Source: Globodera rostochiensis
Lineage: Eukaryota > Nematoda > Chromadorea > Rhabditida > Heteroderidae
Assembly (NCBI GenBank): GCA_018350325.1
Contig: JAEVLN010000015.1
Span: 558,001 to 622,000, forward strand
Direction: 5' to 3'
DNA: 64,000 bases
Part shown: positions 11,226-23,897 of the stretch, piece by piece
Position numbering within the stretch: the first letter of the stretch is position 1
Layout: every line of letters begins with the position of its first letter
Made by a program: the position numbers and the translations under genes
Notes under the pieces: model-generated
Database searches by the model: none
Told to the model about the DNA's origin: nothing
The model's input: the letters and a program-made list of their open reading frames with translations, nothing else

Positions 11226-12190
11226 CCCATGGGAAAATATGGATCTGAGGGCCCAGATTCAAAATCGAACAAATAATATATCATTCGACTTCTCTTGGGC
11301 TGTAATAATCCGGGAAAAAATTTTTACGGCAACCATTCCCCGAAGAGTTACAGATTCGGGACTGAAGTGTCTTTTGACTGGGGACTCGGTTGTCCACTGA
11401 TCAAAAAATAGGTAAAATCACTCATATTGGCATTCAAAATTAGGAATTAGTTGATAGAAATTCAAAATTGAGAATTTAAAGCGGTTTTTAAACCGGTTTA
11501 AAATTTTGAAATTTAAGGAAAAAACGAGTTAAAAAAATTTGTTAAGGGTAGATTTTCGTTTTTATTGCATTAAATTTTGGGGAAAAGTGCCTGAAATGTT
11601 GAATTTCCTCAAGAATTTTTCGAAAAAATGCCTAAAAAGTGCATTTTCTCATGTAAAATGCCTAAAATATTGGTTTATTATGAAAAACCCAAAATATTGA
11701 TTTATTATGAAAAAATGGCGAAATATTGATTTATAAGTATTCTCAAAAAAGCCATATTGATTTGGGAAAAAAGAAACAATTTTTTAAAAATATTTTAGTT
11801 TTTAATTAAGGTAACCAAGAAATTTTTTTTTTTTTGCTCTTAGCGAATTTACTTACATGAAAAAATTAAATAATGCCTTAATTTTTTCGTTTTTCCTTAT
11901 TTTCAAGTTTTTAAACCGGTTCAAAATTAATTCTCAATTTTGATTTTCTATCAATTAATTCCTAATTTTGGATGCCAATATGAGTGATTTTACCCATTTT
12001 TTGGTCAGTGGACAACTGAGTCCCCAGTCAAAAGACACTTCAGTCCCGGGTCTGTAACTCTTCAGGGAGTGGTTTCCGCTAAAATTTTTTTTTTGGATTC
12101 TTACATTGCAGACCGAGAGGAGTCGATTGATATATATTTCGTTCGATTTTGAATCTGGGCCCTCAGATCCATATTTACCGTCCCATGTTT
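11226..12190. mobile_element. Long-TIR element in intron 4 of copy E
   Basis: The left arm (from about 11226: CATGGGAAAATATGG, then GATCTGAGGGCCCAGATTC, later GACTGAAGTGTCTTTTGACT) is repeated in reverse at the right (to about 12190) over roughly 300 bp with scattered differences. The ends are approximate. Half copies occur at 22863-23100 and 40300-40560. No coding sequence. Confidence 0.65.
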
Positions 12191-13419
12191 TTTCCCATGC
12201 CGTGAAAATCCCGTTCAATTTTTGAACGAGAATCCCGCGAGAACGAGAAAAAAATTCAAACAAGAATTCAGCTGCGTGCATCCACTTACCCGTCGTCAAT
12301 GCCACCATTTTCGAGATTAATCCAGATGCTATTCCACTGACGCCAAGCATTGCCAGCTGCCCACATTTCCCATTTGGCCCATTCCTCTTCGTCTCGCTCA
12401 ATTGGACAATGAACCAACAGCCATTCAGCTTCGCTAATGCGTCGCAACTCCAATCGCTTTCCAGTCAAATAATTCTTCAGCTCAAATGGCGCAATGGCAA
12501 CAAAAAACGGATGATGAAGATAGATAATGAAATTGACCGGATCGACAGAATTGAAAAATGCCTAAAATGGAATAAAGGTATAAATTGGTGAATCCAAACA
12601 AAATAAAACAAATTCAATAACAAACTCACCAATTTGAGTCCTTCCATTCCCATCAGACAAAATATGCATCTCAGCACTTTCGGAAGTCCATCCCCGCGGG
12701 GAGTTTGCAACCATTTGGCCAAAGCTTTGGCAGAGGAAGCGCCGGCCCTGTCATCGGCCGGAAACTCGGGAAAAAGTCCATACGATTCGAACACTCGGAG
12801 CTTTGTACAATTGCGAAGAACAGTCGGAGAGAATTGGCGCAAACAGCCGAGTTGGGAGAAAGGGAAAGAAATGCCGCAAATGTTGTCACTGATCAAAGGC
12901 CAAATCCGGTGCCAAATGATTTCCCAACAGCGGTTTTGGTTGTTGGTTGTTAAAATCCAAAGATTTTCCCCTTTGGAGTCGAAAAGCCGGTGAATGTTTT
13001 GGAGAAATTCGATGACACTTTGATCAATGTAACTAAAAGTATGTAAAATTGAACAAACCAATTGAGGAAAAAACTTAAAACAATTAAATCGACAATGACC
13101 TTATTTGAAAGCGCCCAAATCCGATAACATTGACCGGAAGCGGCTCTTGCGGAATTGACAGCCGACGCTCGACCTTCCCGTCAACGATTTTGACAATTTC
13201 AGCGCCATTTCCTTTGACTGCGCGACAGATGTCCAACTCGCCCAACGCCCATTCCTTCGATTTGAAATGCGCGTCCACCAAAAAGTCAAATCGATTGCTG
13301 AGAAGCGCCACTTTCAGGCCGAGCACAAAAGGGCAACAGAATGTGAAGACTTCAAACAAAACGTCGTCACAAATGAAAAAATATCAAATGAAGCCATTCG
13401 CTTTTCAAAAAAAAACGGT

Positions 13420-13830
13420 AATGGCGTTCTTTCATTGGTCCCGATTTTTTTTTAAATGAAGGTTTTGTGCAATTTATGGAAGAACTCGGGGTTCGAATAT
13501 GACATCAGATTTATCATATGACATATTCTAATCTATGATTTCAACACCTAAGATTTTTGAAAAAAATAAAAATTTTCAGTCGCTACAAAGGTATTTCTAG
13601 GGGTATTTGGGGGGGGGGGGTGTGGAATCCGAATTTGAGCTCTACTTCGATTTTGAATTTCAGACCCGAAACCTTTGTAGCGGCTTTGAAAATTTGTGTT
13701 TTATAGATTAGATTATGTCATATGATAAATCTATTCGTAACCAGCGAGATAACTCCTGAGTACTTCAAGAATTGCATAAAATCTTTATTTAAAACTAAAA
13801 AAATTCGGGACCAATGAAAGACACCATTCC
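13420..13830. mobile_element. TIR element in intron 1 of copy E
   Basis: The ends share TCTTTCATTGGTCCCGA and its reverse complement TCGGGACCAATGAAAGA, and the arms continue imperfectly inward. The interior has a 10-nt G run and an inverted pair containing TTTATCATATGACAT. The same interior motif recurs at 45110-45175. Exact ends and target duplication are uncertain. Confidence 0.6.
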
Positions 13831-13888
13831 AAAAAAAAACTCACATTTCTTTCAACCATTTCTCCACTTTTTTCGGGTTGTCAGACAT

Positions 13889-15302
13889 TTGTTTTTTTGT
13901 TGTAAATCCAAATGATTTTTATTCAGTGAGCTAAAACTGAAAAGATTGGCATTTTTATTATATAAAAATTTTGAGCCAGGAATAGCAATTAAAACTTGGC
14001 ATTGCGCATTGTCGCAAAAAAAGGAAATTACAGTGGAACTCGAGTTGGTCGCACTTCGTATGTTTGGAATTTTTTTAAATGTGCAAATCTTCCTGATTTT
14101 TTGCACAAAGCTTGGCAACTAAAGCATCCTGGTCTGAGTTCCCGGAAATGGATTTTGGAAATGATCTGGATTAACTGGATTAACCCAGTCTGGATATCCC
14201 GGATCCAGGTGCTCCGACGATGGATTCCGGACCTAAAGACCAGGAAAATCCACTTCCTGTCCGGGGCCTAGACAGCATAAGTATGAAGATCTCAAATAAG
14301 AGACGATGTCAACCCTGCTGAAGTAAGGAGAGGAAGAAAAGTCTCTTCAAATGATTGTAGGGGAGCAAAAACTTCGTCTTTGTGTGCTCTGCATCGGTGC
14401 GGGTAGACACAAAAATCGATAACAGTTTTCGCCTGCTGATGAGACAGAGAAGCAAAAACTTGGTACATTTTGGAGTGCCGAATAGAACAAAAAATGTCCG
14501 AGTGCCGAAAAGTCTGAGTTTTGTAGCCGGTTATTAGTAGTTCAATTAACGGAAGCCCGTCAAAGTAAGAGTTGAGTGAACTTTCCCGGGACAAATGCTG
14601 GCCTTTTACCGGGATCTCGAAAGTCCCGGGGTTTCTCTTTCCTGGTTTAACAAAATTGTAATCCCGGTCTAAGCTCACCAAAGTCCCGATTTTGCCCAAT
14701 TCGGCATCCCCCCTCCCCATTCTGTCACAAATTTCTCAAAAATTCGACCTCTGATTAGCTGAGAACTATGTGCAAAGGGATTTGGCAAGTGTTATGATTC
14801 ATTCATTTATCAATCCATCTTGTAACGTTACGTAATTCATAAAACAAAATTGGCGTTCAGAAAATCATTTTGCTAAGGTTCAAAGTCAAATAAAGAAATG
14901 CCATTCCCGGCTTTTGAAAATTGTAGTCCCGATCACGACTTTCGCCAAAATTCCAATGTTGATCTCCTCCCCACCCGTTATAAGTCTCCATTCTGCTCCC
15001 TGGCCAATTCGTTGGAAGAGACCCCAGACCCCCCCCCCCACCCGTTTGATAATATTTTATTCGGAGGGCAGGAGATCAGGGATGGCCGGAATAGCTGAGA
15101 ACTGTACATTGGCAACTGGACTGATTCATTCATTCATCCGTAAGCAACAACAAAATTGAGTTTAAAAATTAAATTTCAGAGGTTCAAAGTCAAAATGGAT
15201 GAGACAAAAACAGGAGAAATTTTAAACAAAATAAATAAAAATTATGGCCCAGTGATCAATGCTCAAAATGTGATTCCTTATCCAATGCCGTAACGGCGCC
15301 AT
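13889..15302. other. Intergenic region, no convincing gene
   Basis: A 142-codon minus-strand open frame (14292-14720) has no recognisable domain and overlaps CCCGGG-rich repeat text, so I do not call it. Passages at 14730-14900 and 15085-15190 (AGCTGAGAACT..., ATTCATTCATT, AGGTTCAAAGTCAAA) are a degraded tandem duplication. Confidence 0.5.
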
Positions 15303-16461
15303 TCATTCCGGCGGCGTAAATGGAGACGACGGCATCTGACCATACGGAGCAGCCGAATACGCTTGGTTGAAGAAAGCCAATGGCATCAATTTAATTCCGC
15401 TTTCCGTTCCTTCCTTCTTGATCGGCTTGCACACCGGACATTCGTCGTTGGCACAATTGTTCCAGTGTGCAATGATTTGTCGGGAGGAGGCGCAATGTTC
15501 GTACTGACACAACCGGCCGACAGTGCAGCCGACAATATGCTCCAACACGCGCTTCATCACCATGCAGTATGGCAATGTGCAGGCCACACGATGTTGTGGC
15601 AGTTCAAACTGCAAAAATTTGGAAATTGCACTAAGAGATTATATCGGATGTTGGGGGCATGAACCATTCTCAAAAGCTTCATCAATGACCAACCCGTTCC
15701 TGCTGTTGGCACTTTTGCACGTGCAGCAATAACAACAGGTGTTGTTGGAGCAGCATGCGCTTCTCGACCTGCGGCAGTCCACCGCTGAGTCGGTTTAAAG
15801 CCGCTTTAATTCCGCCTTCCGTCTCTCCCATGACCGCTTCAGTCCCATCTTCCGTGACTTCCTTGCCCGCTTTAGTCCCATAATCCGTCACTTCCTTGAC
15901 CGCTTCAGTCCCATCTTTCGTCACTTCCTTGACCGCTTCAGTCCCATCTTTCGTCACTTCCTTGACCGCTTCAGTCCCATCTTTCGTCACTTCCTTTACC
16001 ACTTCAGTCCCATCTTCCGTGACTTTCTTGCCCACTTTAGTCCCATAATCCGTCACTTCCTTGACCGCTTCAGTCCCATCTTTCGTCACTTCCTTTACCA
16101 CTTCAGTCCCATCTTCCGTGACTTCCTTGCCTGCTTTAGTCCCATAATCCGTCACTTCCTTGACCGCTTCAGTCCCATCTTTCGTCACTTCCTTGTCCGC
16201 TTCAGTCCCATCTTTCGTCCCTTCCTTGACCGCTTCAATCCCCACGCGGCCGCCGGTGAACGCCTTGCACAACTCGTCCAGTCTCTGAAGCATTTGCGCT
16301 TGGCGCTGTTCCTGCATTTTCTGAAGTCGCTTCATTTCAGCGATTTCTGCACGCAAAGCTTCGTGATCGATCAGCAGCTTCCGGTGTTCCTTTTCTGTGG
16401 CGGCGACATTCGCTCGAAGAGCCTTTTGAGCAATTTTAATTAAAACTTTATCAAAATACAT
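15303..16461 (-). CDS. TAZ1-type zinc-finger protein with LEA-like repeats
   Basis: Two exons, 15694-16461 and 15303-15608, joined in phase over an 85-bp intron (GTTGGT donor, TTTGCAG acceptor), give about 357 residues. Residues 1-75 form a coiled coil ([17 protein letters not shown]...). About residues 76-212 are 11-residue repeats of the form [11 protein letters not shown]. The C-terminal part matches the TAZ1 domain of CBP/p300: [51 protein letters not shown] and DECPVC. All three H-C-C-C zinc sites appear complete. In CBP this domain binds transactivation domains, but no KIX, bromodomain or acetyltransferase is present, so this would be a stand-alone binding module. The ATG lies 56 bp after the stop of the SIX gene on the same strand, which is operon-like. 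Confidence 0.82.
15832..16240 (-). repeat. 33-bp coding repeat array (11-residue unit)
   Basis: About twelve units encode [11 protein letters not shown] variants, including [12 protein letters not shown]. The 11-residue period with Ala/Lys/Glu/Thr resembles group 3 LEA repeats. That is a compositional resemblance, not a homology claim. Confidence 0.75.
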
Positions 16462-16517
16462 TTATTGAAATTCCAAATAAAATTTAAAAAATAAACCGAA
16501 TAATTAAGAAAAGAAAG

Positions 16518-17814
16518 CTATAATTTAACGACAAAAATATTTAGAAATTTCAGTTTGAGCCTAAGCCTAAGCCTAACTAAAATATGTGAATTTGTTGAAC
16601 TCTCTTTGGTGGACTCGCTGACCTCACAGCCGCCGCATACATTGTCCGCCGACGCCTGGAAGAGTGAAACTGAACCGACTGACTTATTCTTTTGGGTTGC
16701 AGCTCGGTCACTCTGCAAAACAAATAAAACAAATTTATGATTAAAATATGCATTTTTTCACACGAACCTCGCGTTGATTTTTGAACCAATTGGCAACTTA
16801 AAATAATAAAAATAATTAATTTTTGAGTCACTAAAGGCAATTTGCGAATGCTTGTGGGCAGTTTTGGGTACCCTGCATTGACGTGAGGTCGGTTGCTTCC
16901 GCGAGTTGCTTCTGTTTGGCCGGGTTCGGGTACTGATCCTGGAGGTAAAGTCGTCTGAGCATTGTTATCTGCAAAATAAATAAATGTTTAAAAAATGTAT
17001 TAAATTATTCGCTATTTGATGGCATACCGTCTCTTTCTTGAAGCATTGCGTCTCCTGTTCCCTGTCCCAAATTGTCGGAGGGCACGGGTACTTCTTGCGC
17101 ACCCGGTACTTGTCCTGCAAAATAAATAAATGTTTAAAAAATGTATTAAATTATTCGCTATTTGATGGCATACCGTCTCTTTCTTGAAGCATTGCGTCTC
17201 CTGTTCCCTGTCCCAAATTGTCGGAGGGCACGGGTACTTCTTGCGCACCCGGTACTTGTCCTGCAAAATAAATAAATGTTTAAAAAATGTATTAAATTAT
17301 TCGCTATTTGATGGCATACCGTCTCTTTCTTGAAGCATTGCGTCTCCTGTTCCCTGTCCCAAATTGTCGGAGGGCACGGGTACTTCTTGCGCACCCGGTA
17401 CTTGTCCACGGGGCCAAGCGTCCTTTAAAATGTTTTTTTTTATACTTTTCTAATTTTGCCCATTTTTCTTTTCACCTTCTTCTCATTTGCTCGGCCTCCT
17501 GGTAGTGGGCGTCCCACCACATGTGCTGCAACTTCGGATGGCATTGCTGTGAGAATTTGTGGCTTTCCAGAATGGAGTAGAGCTCCTTGAAATTGCCCTA
17601 AACGTAAAAGGAATAAAAATATGCCAAATTATCTCCGGCAAATCCCCAAAAGTGCCAAAATAACAAATGTTTCCCCTACCGAATTGTAGCTTATCAGCGC
17701 CCGTGCCCTGAGGACGGGTTCGTGCATTTGCACGGTCGGTGGCAGCGCGTAAAGGATACGGCTCAGCTTCTCAACGTCGTTCGACTCCTCGAGCTGTTCA
17801 CACGCTTTGAGAAT
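16518..17814 (-). CDS. SIX-family homeobox protein (5' exon not found)
   Basis: Exons: 17680-17814, 17476-17597, 17320-17422, 17174-17260, 17028-17114, 16872-16968, 16768-16796, 16518-16712. They encode a SIX domain ([70 protein letters not shown]) and a homeodomain ([20 protein letters not shown], then [10 protein letters not shown] and SDRAAT). All junctions are in phase. The protein is a DNA-binding developmental regulator by family. The 87-bp exon with [16 protein letters not shown] is present three times with its intron. The C-terminus [12 protein letters not shown] is encoded by TTAGGC-type repeats. The true N-terminus is unclear because the sequence just above 17814 is the TEAVKEG array. 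The homeodomain recognition helix keeps WFKN, so it may bind DNA if expressed. Confidence 0.82.
16558..16578 (-). repeat. Telomere-like TTAGGC units inside coding sequence
   Basis: Three consecutive GCCTAA units on the plus strand (TTAGGC on the coding strand) lie within the last exon of the SIX gene and encode the RLRLRL stretch. Confidence 0.75.
16971..17408. repeat. Exact 146-bp tandem triplication of a SIX exon plus intron
   Basis: Three units of 146 bp (16971-17116, 17117-17262, 17263-17408) appear identical by eye. Each contains the 87-bp exon, its GTATGC donor and the intron to a TTTTGCAG acceptor. Because 87 is divisible by three, any number of copies keeps the frame. Confidence 0.88.
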
Positions 17815-17849
17815 CTGAAATTGGCTATCAGAAGATGAACAAAAACGGG

Positions 17850-19651
17850 CAATTCCTTGACCGCTTCAGTCCCTTCCTTGGCTGCTTCAGTCCCTTCCTT
17901 GGCCGCTTCAGTCCCTTCCTTGACCGCTTCAGTCCCTTCCTTGGCCGCTTCAGTCCCTTCCTTAGCCGCTTCAGTCCCTTCCATGACCGCTTCAGTCAAT
18001 TCCTTGACCGCTTCAGTCCATTTCTTGACCTTTTCAATCCATTCCTTGGTCGCTTCAGTCCCTTCCATGACCGTTTCAGTCCATTCCTTGACCGCTTCAG
18101 TCCCTTCCTTGACCGCTTCAGTTCCTTCCATGACCGTTTCAGTCCATTCCTTGACCGCTTCAGTCCCTTCCATGACCGCTTCAGTCAATTCCTTGACCGC
18201 TTCAGTCCATTCCTTGACCGCTTCAGTCCCTTCCTTAACCGATTCAGTCCATTCCTTGACCGCTTCAGTCCATTCCTTGACCGCTTCAGTCCCTTCCTTG
18301 ACTGCTTCAGTCCCTTCCTTGACCGCTTCAGTCCATTCCTTGACCGCTTCAGTCCATTCCTTGACTGCTTCAGTCCCTTCCTTGACCGCTTCAGTCCATT
18401 CCTTGACCGCTTCAGTCCCTTCCTTGACTGCTTCAGTCCCTTCCTTGACCGCTTCAGTTCCTTCCTTGACCGCTTCAGTCCCTTCCTTGACCGCTTCAGT
18501 CCCTTCCTTGACCGCTTCAGTCCCTTCCTTGACCGCTTCAGTCCCTTCCTTGACCGCTTCAGTCCCTTCCTTGACCGCTTCAGTCCCTTCCTTGACCGCT
18601 TCAGTCCCTTCCTTGACCGCTTCAGTCCCTTCCTTGACCGCTTCAGTTCCATCTTCCGTCTTCTTTGCGGCGTGTCGAGAAATGTGATATCGCTTCAAAA
18701 CTGTTTGTACATCGGTCAACAACTTATGCAGAAACTTCTTTTGTAACGGGCTGAATGTATAATAGAGTAGGCCGGGATCGGGGTTGGTACTGAAGTCTCC
18801 ACTTCTGGGACTGAATTTCCCCTTTATAAAATCCTTTTTTCAAAATTGACAATCTTTGTTTTTGCCCATTAGTTCCGGTTTTTTTGACCGGGATTTGATT
18901 AATTTTCCCACTCATAAAATCCCGGAAACAAAAAATCTCCAAATCAACCGAAACGAACCCGCTCGTTAGCGTGCCTTCCATCACATGGATTACGTTGACC
19001 AAGGACGTCTTGATCTTCAGTTCCACCCCGGCAGGCTCGAGTCGGCCCAGCAATTGCTTCACATCCGCATGGTATGTGCACAGCTGCTTCAGCAATGCCT
19101 TGTACTCGGGCTCCTCTGTGTCCACGTGCTGTTGAGACTGCTGTTGTTGGACAGACCCCGGACGGCCCATCCCATACGCTTCCACTGAGGCGGCATGCGA
19201 CTCCGCAAAAGACGCAGCATCGCCAGGAACTAAATAACCCCGAAGAGTGTGTAATTGCCAACGGGGAAAGACCTTGACGCGCCGCCACTGGGCCAATCCC
19301 CTCCGGGCCCATCGATCCACCCGATCCAACACCGCTTGAAGACAAATCGGTAGCCAAATTGACTAACGCATTGGCTCTTTCTGCAAAAACAAATCCTGAA
19401 TTTCTGGGCAAAAATTGGCCAAATTCCCCTACCAGGCAACACGCTGCCGCGGGTGAACGCTATGAACGACTCTTCCAGAAGCTTTTGCACTTGGCGATGT
19501 TCCTGCATTTTCTGAAGTCGCTTCATTTCAGCGATTTCTGCACTCAAAGCTTCGTGATTGATCAGCAGATTCCGGTGTTCCTTTTCTGTGGCGGCGACAT
19601 TCGCTCGAAGAGCCTTTTGAACAATTTTAATTAAATTTTACCAAAATACAT
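17850..19651 (-). CDS. Med15-like protein with TEAVKEG heptad array
   Basis: Exons: from about 19600 to 19433 (coiled coil, [19 protein letters not shown]), 19273-19380, 18959-19229, and 18750 down to about 17850. All three junctions match in phase. The segment YKALLKQLCTYHADVKQLLG, ...VVHVMEG-like, PLQKKFLHKLLTDVQTVLKR, preceded by QQQQSQQ, resembles the conserved C-terminal part of Mediator subunit Med15; this is tentative. It then runs into about 38 TEAVKEG repeats. The first exon is a paralogue of the TAZ gene's coiled coil. Relative to that gene's ATG (19651) it has a one-base deletion that brings an early stop, so the start must lie further in or on another exon. The 3' end is not defined: the array may stop at 17763 in another frame, or splice into the SIX gene. 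Confidence 0.55.
17856..18650 (-). repeat. 21-bp coding array encoding the TEAVKEG heptad
   Basis: About 38 units of 21 bp with an ACTGAAGCGGTCAAGGAAGG core. Variants alternate KEG, KEW and MEG. A seven-residue period suggests a coiled coil or amphipathic rod. Homogeneity is highest at 18430-18640, which fits recent unequal exchange there. The opposite strand is open in two frames (FSPFLDR, TASVPSL), a by-product of the repeat. Confidence 0.85.
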
Positions 19652-19715
19652 TTTTATTTGATTTAAAAAATCACTACAGTACCGTTAAACCAAACAGACA
19701 AACAAATTAAATCGA

Positions 19716-20156
19716 TCATAATGTTAAAGCCACCTGATCGGCTTCTGCTCGACGTTGTTCGGTCAATGCGCCGGCGGCGACGGGGCCAACCAATTTCTTC
19801 AACTCGCCAATTTGGGCACAAATTTCCGTTTGGTTGTGTCGCTGTTCCTTCTGGTACTCCTCCATCTTCAACAGCGTTTGATGCTGCAACACAACCACAT
19901 TCTACAAATATATTTGAAAATAATTTGCGGCAAAATTGGCCATAATAAAATCCGGCACAAAAAATTGGTCGGACCCGGACTTTGTCAAAAAATATAAACG
20001 AACTTCCAACAATTGGCCAGACTTTGTTTGGCCCTGGTGGTCAGCCGCTCCCAATTCGTCGGCGCCCTTTTCCTCCACTTCAAAAGTGCCGCCGCCGCGC
20101 TCGGCCGTCAAAGTGTCCACAAAATCGAAACTATTTTCTAAAGTCGGTGAATCCAT
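19716..20156 (-). CDS. Small coiled-coil protein, 112 residues
   Basis: Two exons, 20004-20156 (ATG, MDSPTLENSFDFVDTLTAER) and 19716-19901, join in phase (GTTCGT donor, TTTGTAG acceptor). The second half, LQHQTLLKMEEYQKEQRHNQ to IGELKKLV, is a predicted coiled coil. I do not recognise the family. Its stop lies 64 bp above the ATG-like start of the Med15-like gene, the same spacing seen between the SIX and TAZ genes, so it could be the first cistron of a nematode operon. Confidence 0.6.
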
Positions 20157-22407
<2,251 letters not shown>

Positions 22408-22862
22408 ACGGTGGACGAACGGAGTTTGGCGGAAAATTCTAAAGTGAAAAATTTTTGTTTTCTGTTGGAAATTAAGAATTTAAAAAAAAAATTGCACTTT
22501 TGGGCAATGAACGCTTGAAAAAGGAAGAAGTTGAGTTCAAATTGTGTGGTTTGGGTAAGACCACAATGAAATGGAATTTTTGTTGGAGTCGTCCGGTACG
22601 GGAAAGTGCTGACGCTTTTTCGGGTTTTTTGCTACTTTTTGTTTGGCAATTTGAGTACCGAGCGATCGAGTAGAACCACTGTCGATACTTTTTACGGAAT
22701 GCTCGAAATTTGCGAAATTTTCTCCTAAAAATTTCTATGGATAAAAAGCAATCCCAAAAATCAAACAAAAATACGATTTTACAAAAACCGGGACCGGGAT
22801 CGGGATCGGGATTCAAAAAACCGGGAATTTCCCGACCGGTCCCGGCCAACTCTAATTTAAAC
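22408..22862. other. Intergenic, no gene seen
   Basis: AT-rich sequence ending in a GGGATCGGGATCGGGAT simple repeat (22795-22815). No supported feature. Confidence 0.4.
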
Positions 22863-23330
22863 TTGGGCTGTAATAATCCGGGAAAAAAATTTTACGGCAA
22901 CCATTCCCCGAAAAGTTACAGACCCGGGACTGAAGTGTCTTTTGACTGGGGACTCAATTATCCACTGATTAAAAAATGAGAAAAATTATTCATAAAGGCT
23001 TTCAAAACTAGAGATTAGTTGATAGAAAATCAAAATTGAGAATTTAAAGCGGTTTTTGAACCGGTTTAAAATTTTGAAATAAGGAAAAAACGACTTAAAA
23101 AATTTTGATTTTAAGGGTACATTTTTCGTTTTTATTGCATTTCTTAAGAAATTTTGGGGAAAAGTGCCTGAAATGTTGAATTTCCTCAAGAATTTTTCGA
23201 AAAAATGCCTAAAAAGTGCATTTTTCTCATGTAAAATGTAGAAATTTTTATTTTTTTTTGCTATGAAAATAAATAATGCTGGCGTTAAAAAATAGAGAAA
23301 AATAAGGAGCATTTAAATAAATTAATTTTT
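22863..23330. mobile_element. Half copy of the long-TIR element
   Basis: Closely matches the left arm of the 11226-12190 element (TGGGCTGTAATAATCCGGGA, GACTGAAGTGTCTTTTGACT, TTTAAAGCGGTTTTT, then GCATTTCTTAAG). The opposite arm is not present nearby, so it is a solo arm or truncated copy. Confidence 0.65.
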
Positions 23331-23897
23331 GAAAATACTCGGTTTTTCTGATTATTTTTTTGCTCTTCCGTGATGTATTTTTTGCCATTTTTCTTAACAA
23401 ATTCCATCAAAAAATGCAACATTTTCTACGCCGACCCCCCTTCAAACTAAGCCAAAAACTTAGAAATCCTGCCACAGAACAGGAAAGGCCGAAATGCTGA
23501 TTTTCTTGAACCTCAAGCTTTTCAAACTGATTTATAAATTTGATAAAGCCAAAATTTCCAAAATAAACGATTTTTTGTTAAAAAGTTACACTAAAAAATT
23601 TTGGTACCGAAAACCGAAAAAGAACCGACAATTTTTTTCGGTATCGGTACTTTACCGAATAGTACCGACCGAACCTTCTGGCCGATCACTACTAAAAAGT
23701 CGCTCTAATTCTAAAATTTTTCAAAATGAATGCTTTTTACGGGTTTCTCTCGTGATTCCCTATTCGCAAAAAAAAAACATGTTAAAACTTTCAAATCCGA
23801 CCCTATTCATATGTATTGCAAAGGAAAAAAGCAACAATTTGAATATTTACTCCATTTTCTCTCATTTTAACTTTCCTTCCAAATTCCGTCGTCCTCA
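23331..23897. other. Intergenic with GGTACCGAAAA-type repeat
   Basis: At 23603-23690 a run of GGTACCG/CGGTAC units ends in GACCGAACCTTCTGG. The reverse complement occurs at 24955-25045. The two may be arms of one disrupted element, or independent copies. Confidence 0.4.

Larger units (their letters stand above)
11106..13888 (-). pseudogene. F-box-like family member, copy E (acceptor lost)
   Basis: All five exons are recognisable: 13845-13888 (MSDNPKKVEKWLKE), 13100-about 13374, 12630-13032, 12290-12561 and 11106-11157 ([16 protein letters not shown]). Exons 1, 3, 4 and 5 are open with matching phases. At the start of exon 2, where every intact copy has TTTCAG before the TTCGTTTGC codons, this copy reads TTTTTTCATTTGTGACG and the AG is gone. 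The nearest upstream AG gives the wrong frame and a stop. The copy is therefore probably dead unless a distant acceptor is used. Introns 1 and 4 each contain an inverted-repeat element. Confidence 0.7.

Noticed and set aside
14292..14720. 142-codon minus-strand frame
   Set aside because: No domain, no splice context, and it overlaps CCCGGG-type repeat text.
18185..18652. Minus-strand frame of RSRKGLK repeats
   Set aside because: Another frame of the same array; it has no splice partner and is not the frame continuous with the upstream exons.
17835..18746. Plus-strand open frames of about 300 and 276 codons (FSPFLDR and TASVPSL repeats)
   Set aside because: They are complements of the 21-bp TEAVKEG coding array; a repeat whose length is a multiple of three without stops stays open in several frames. 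The minus strand joins upstream exons in phase; the plus strand does not.
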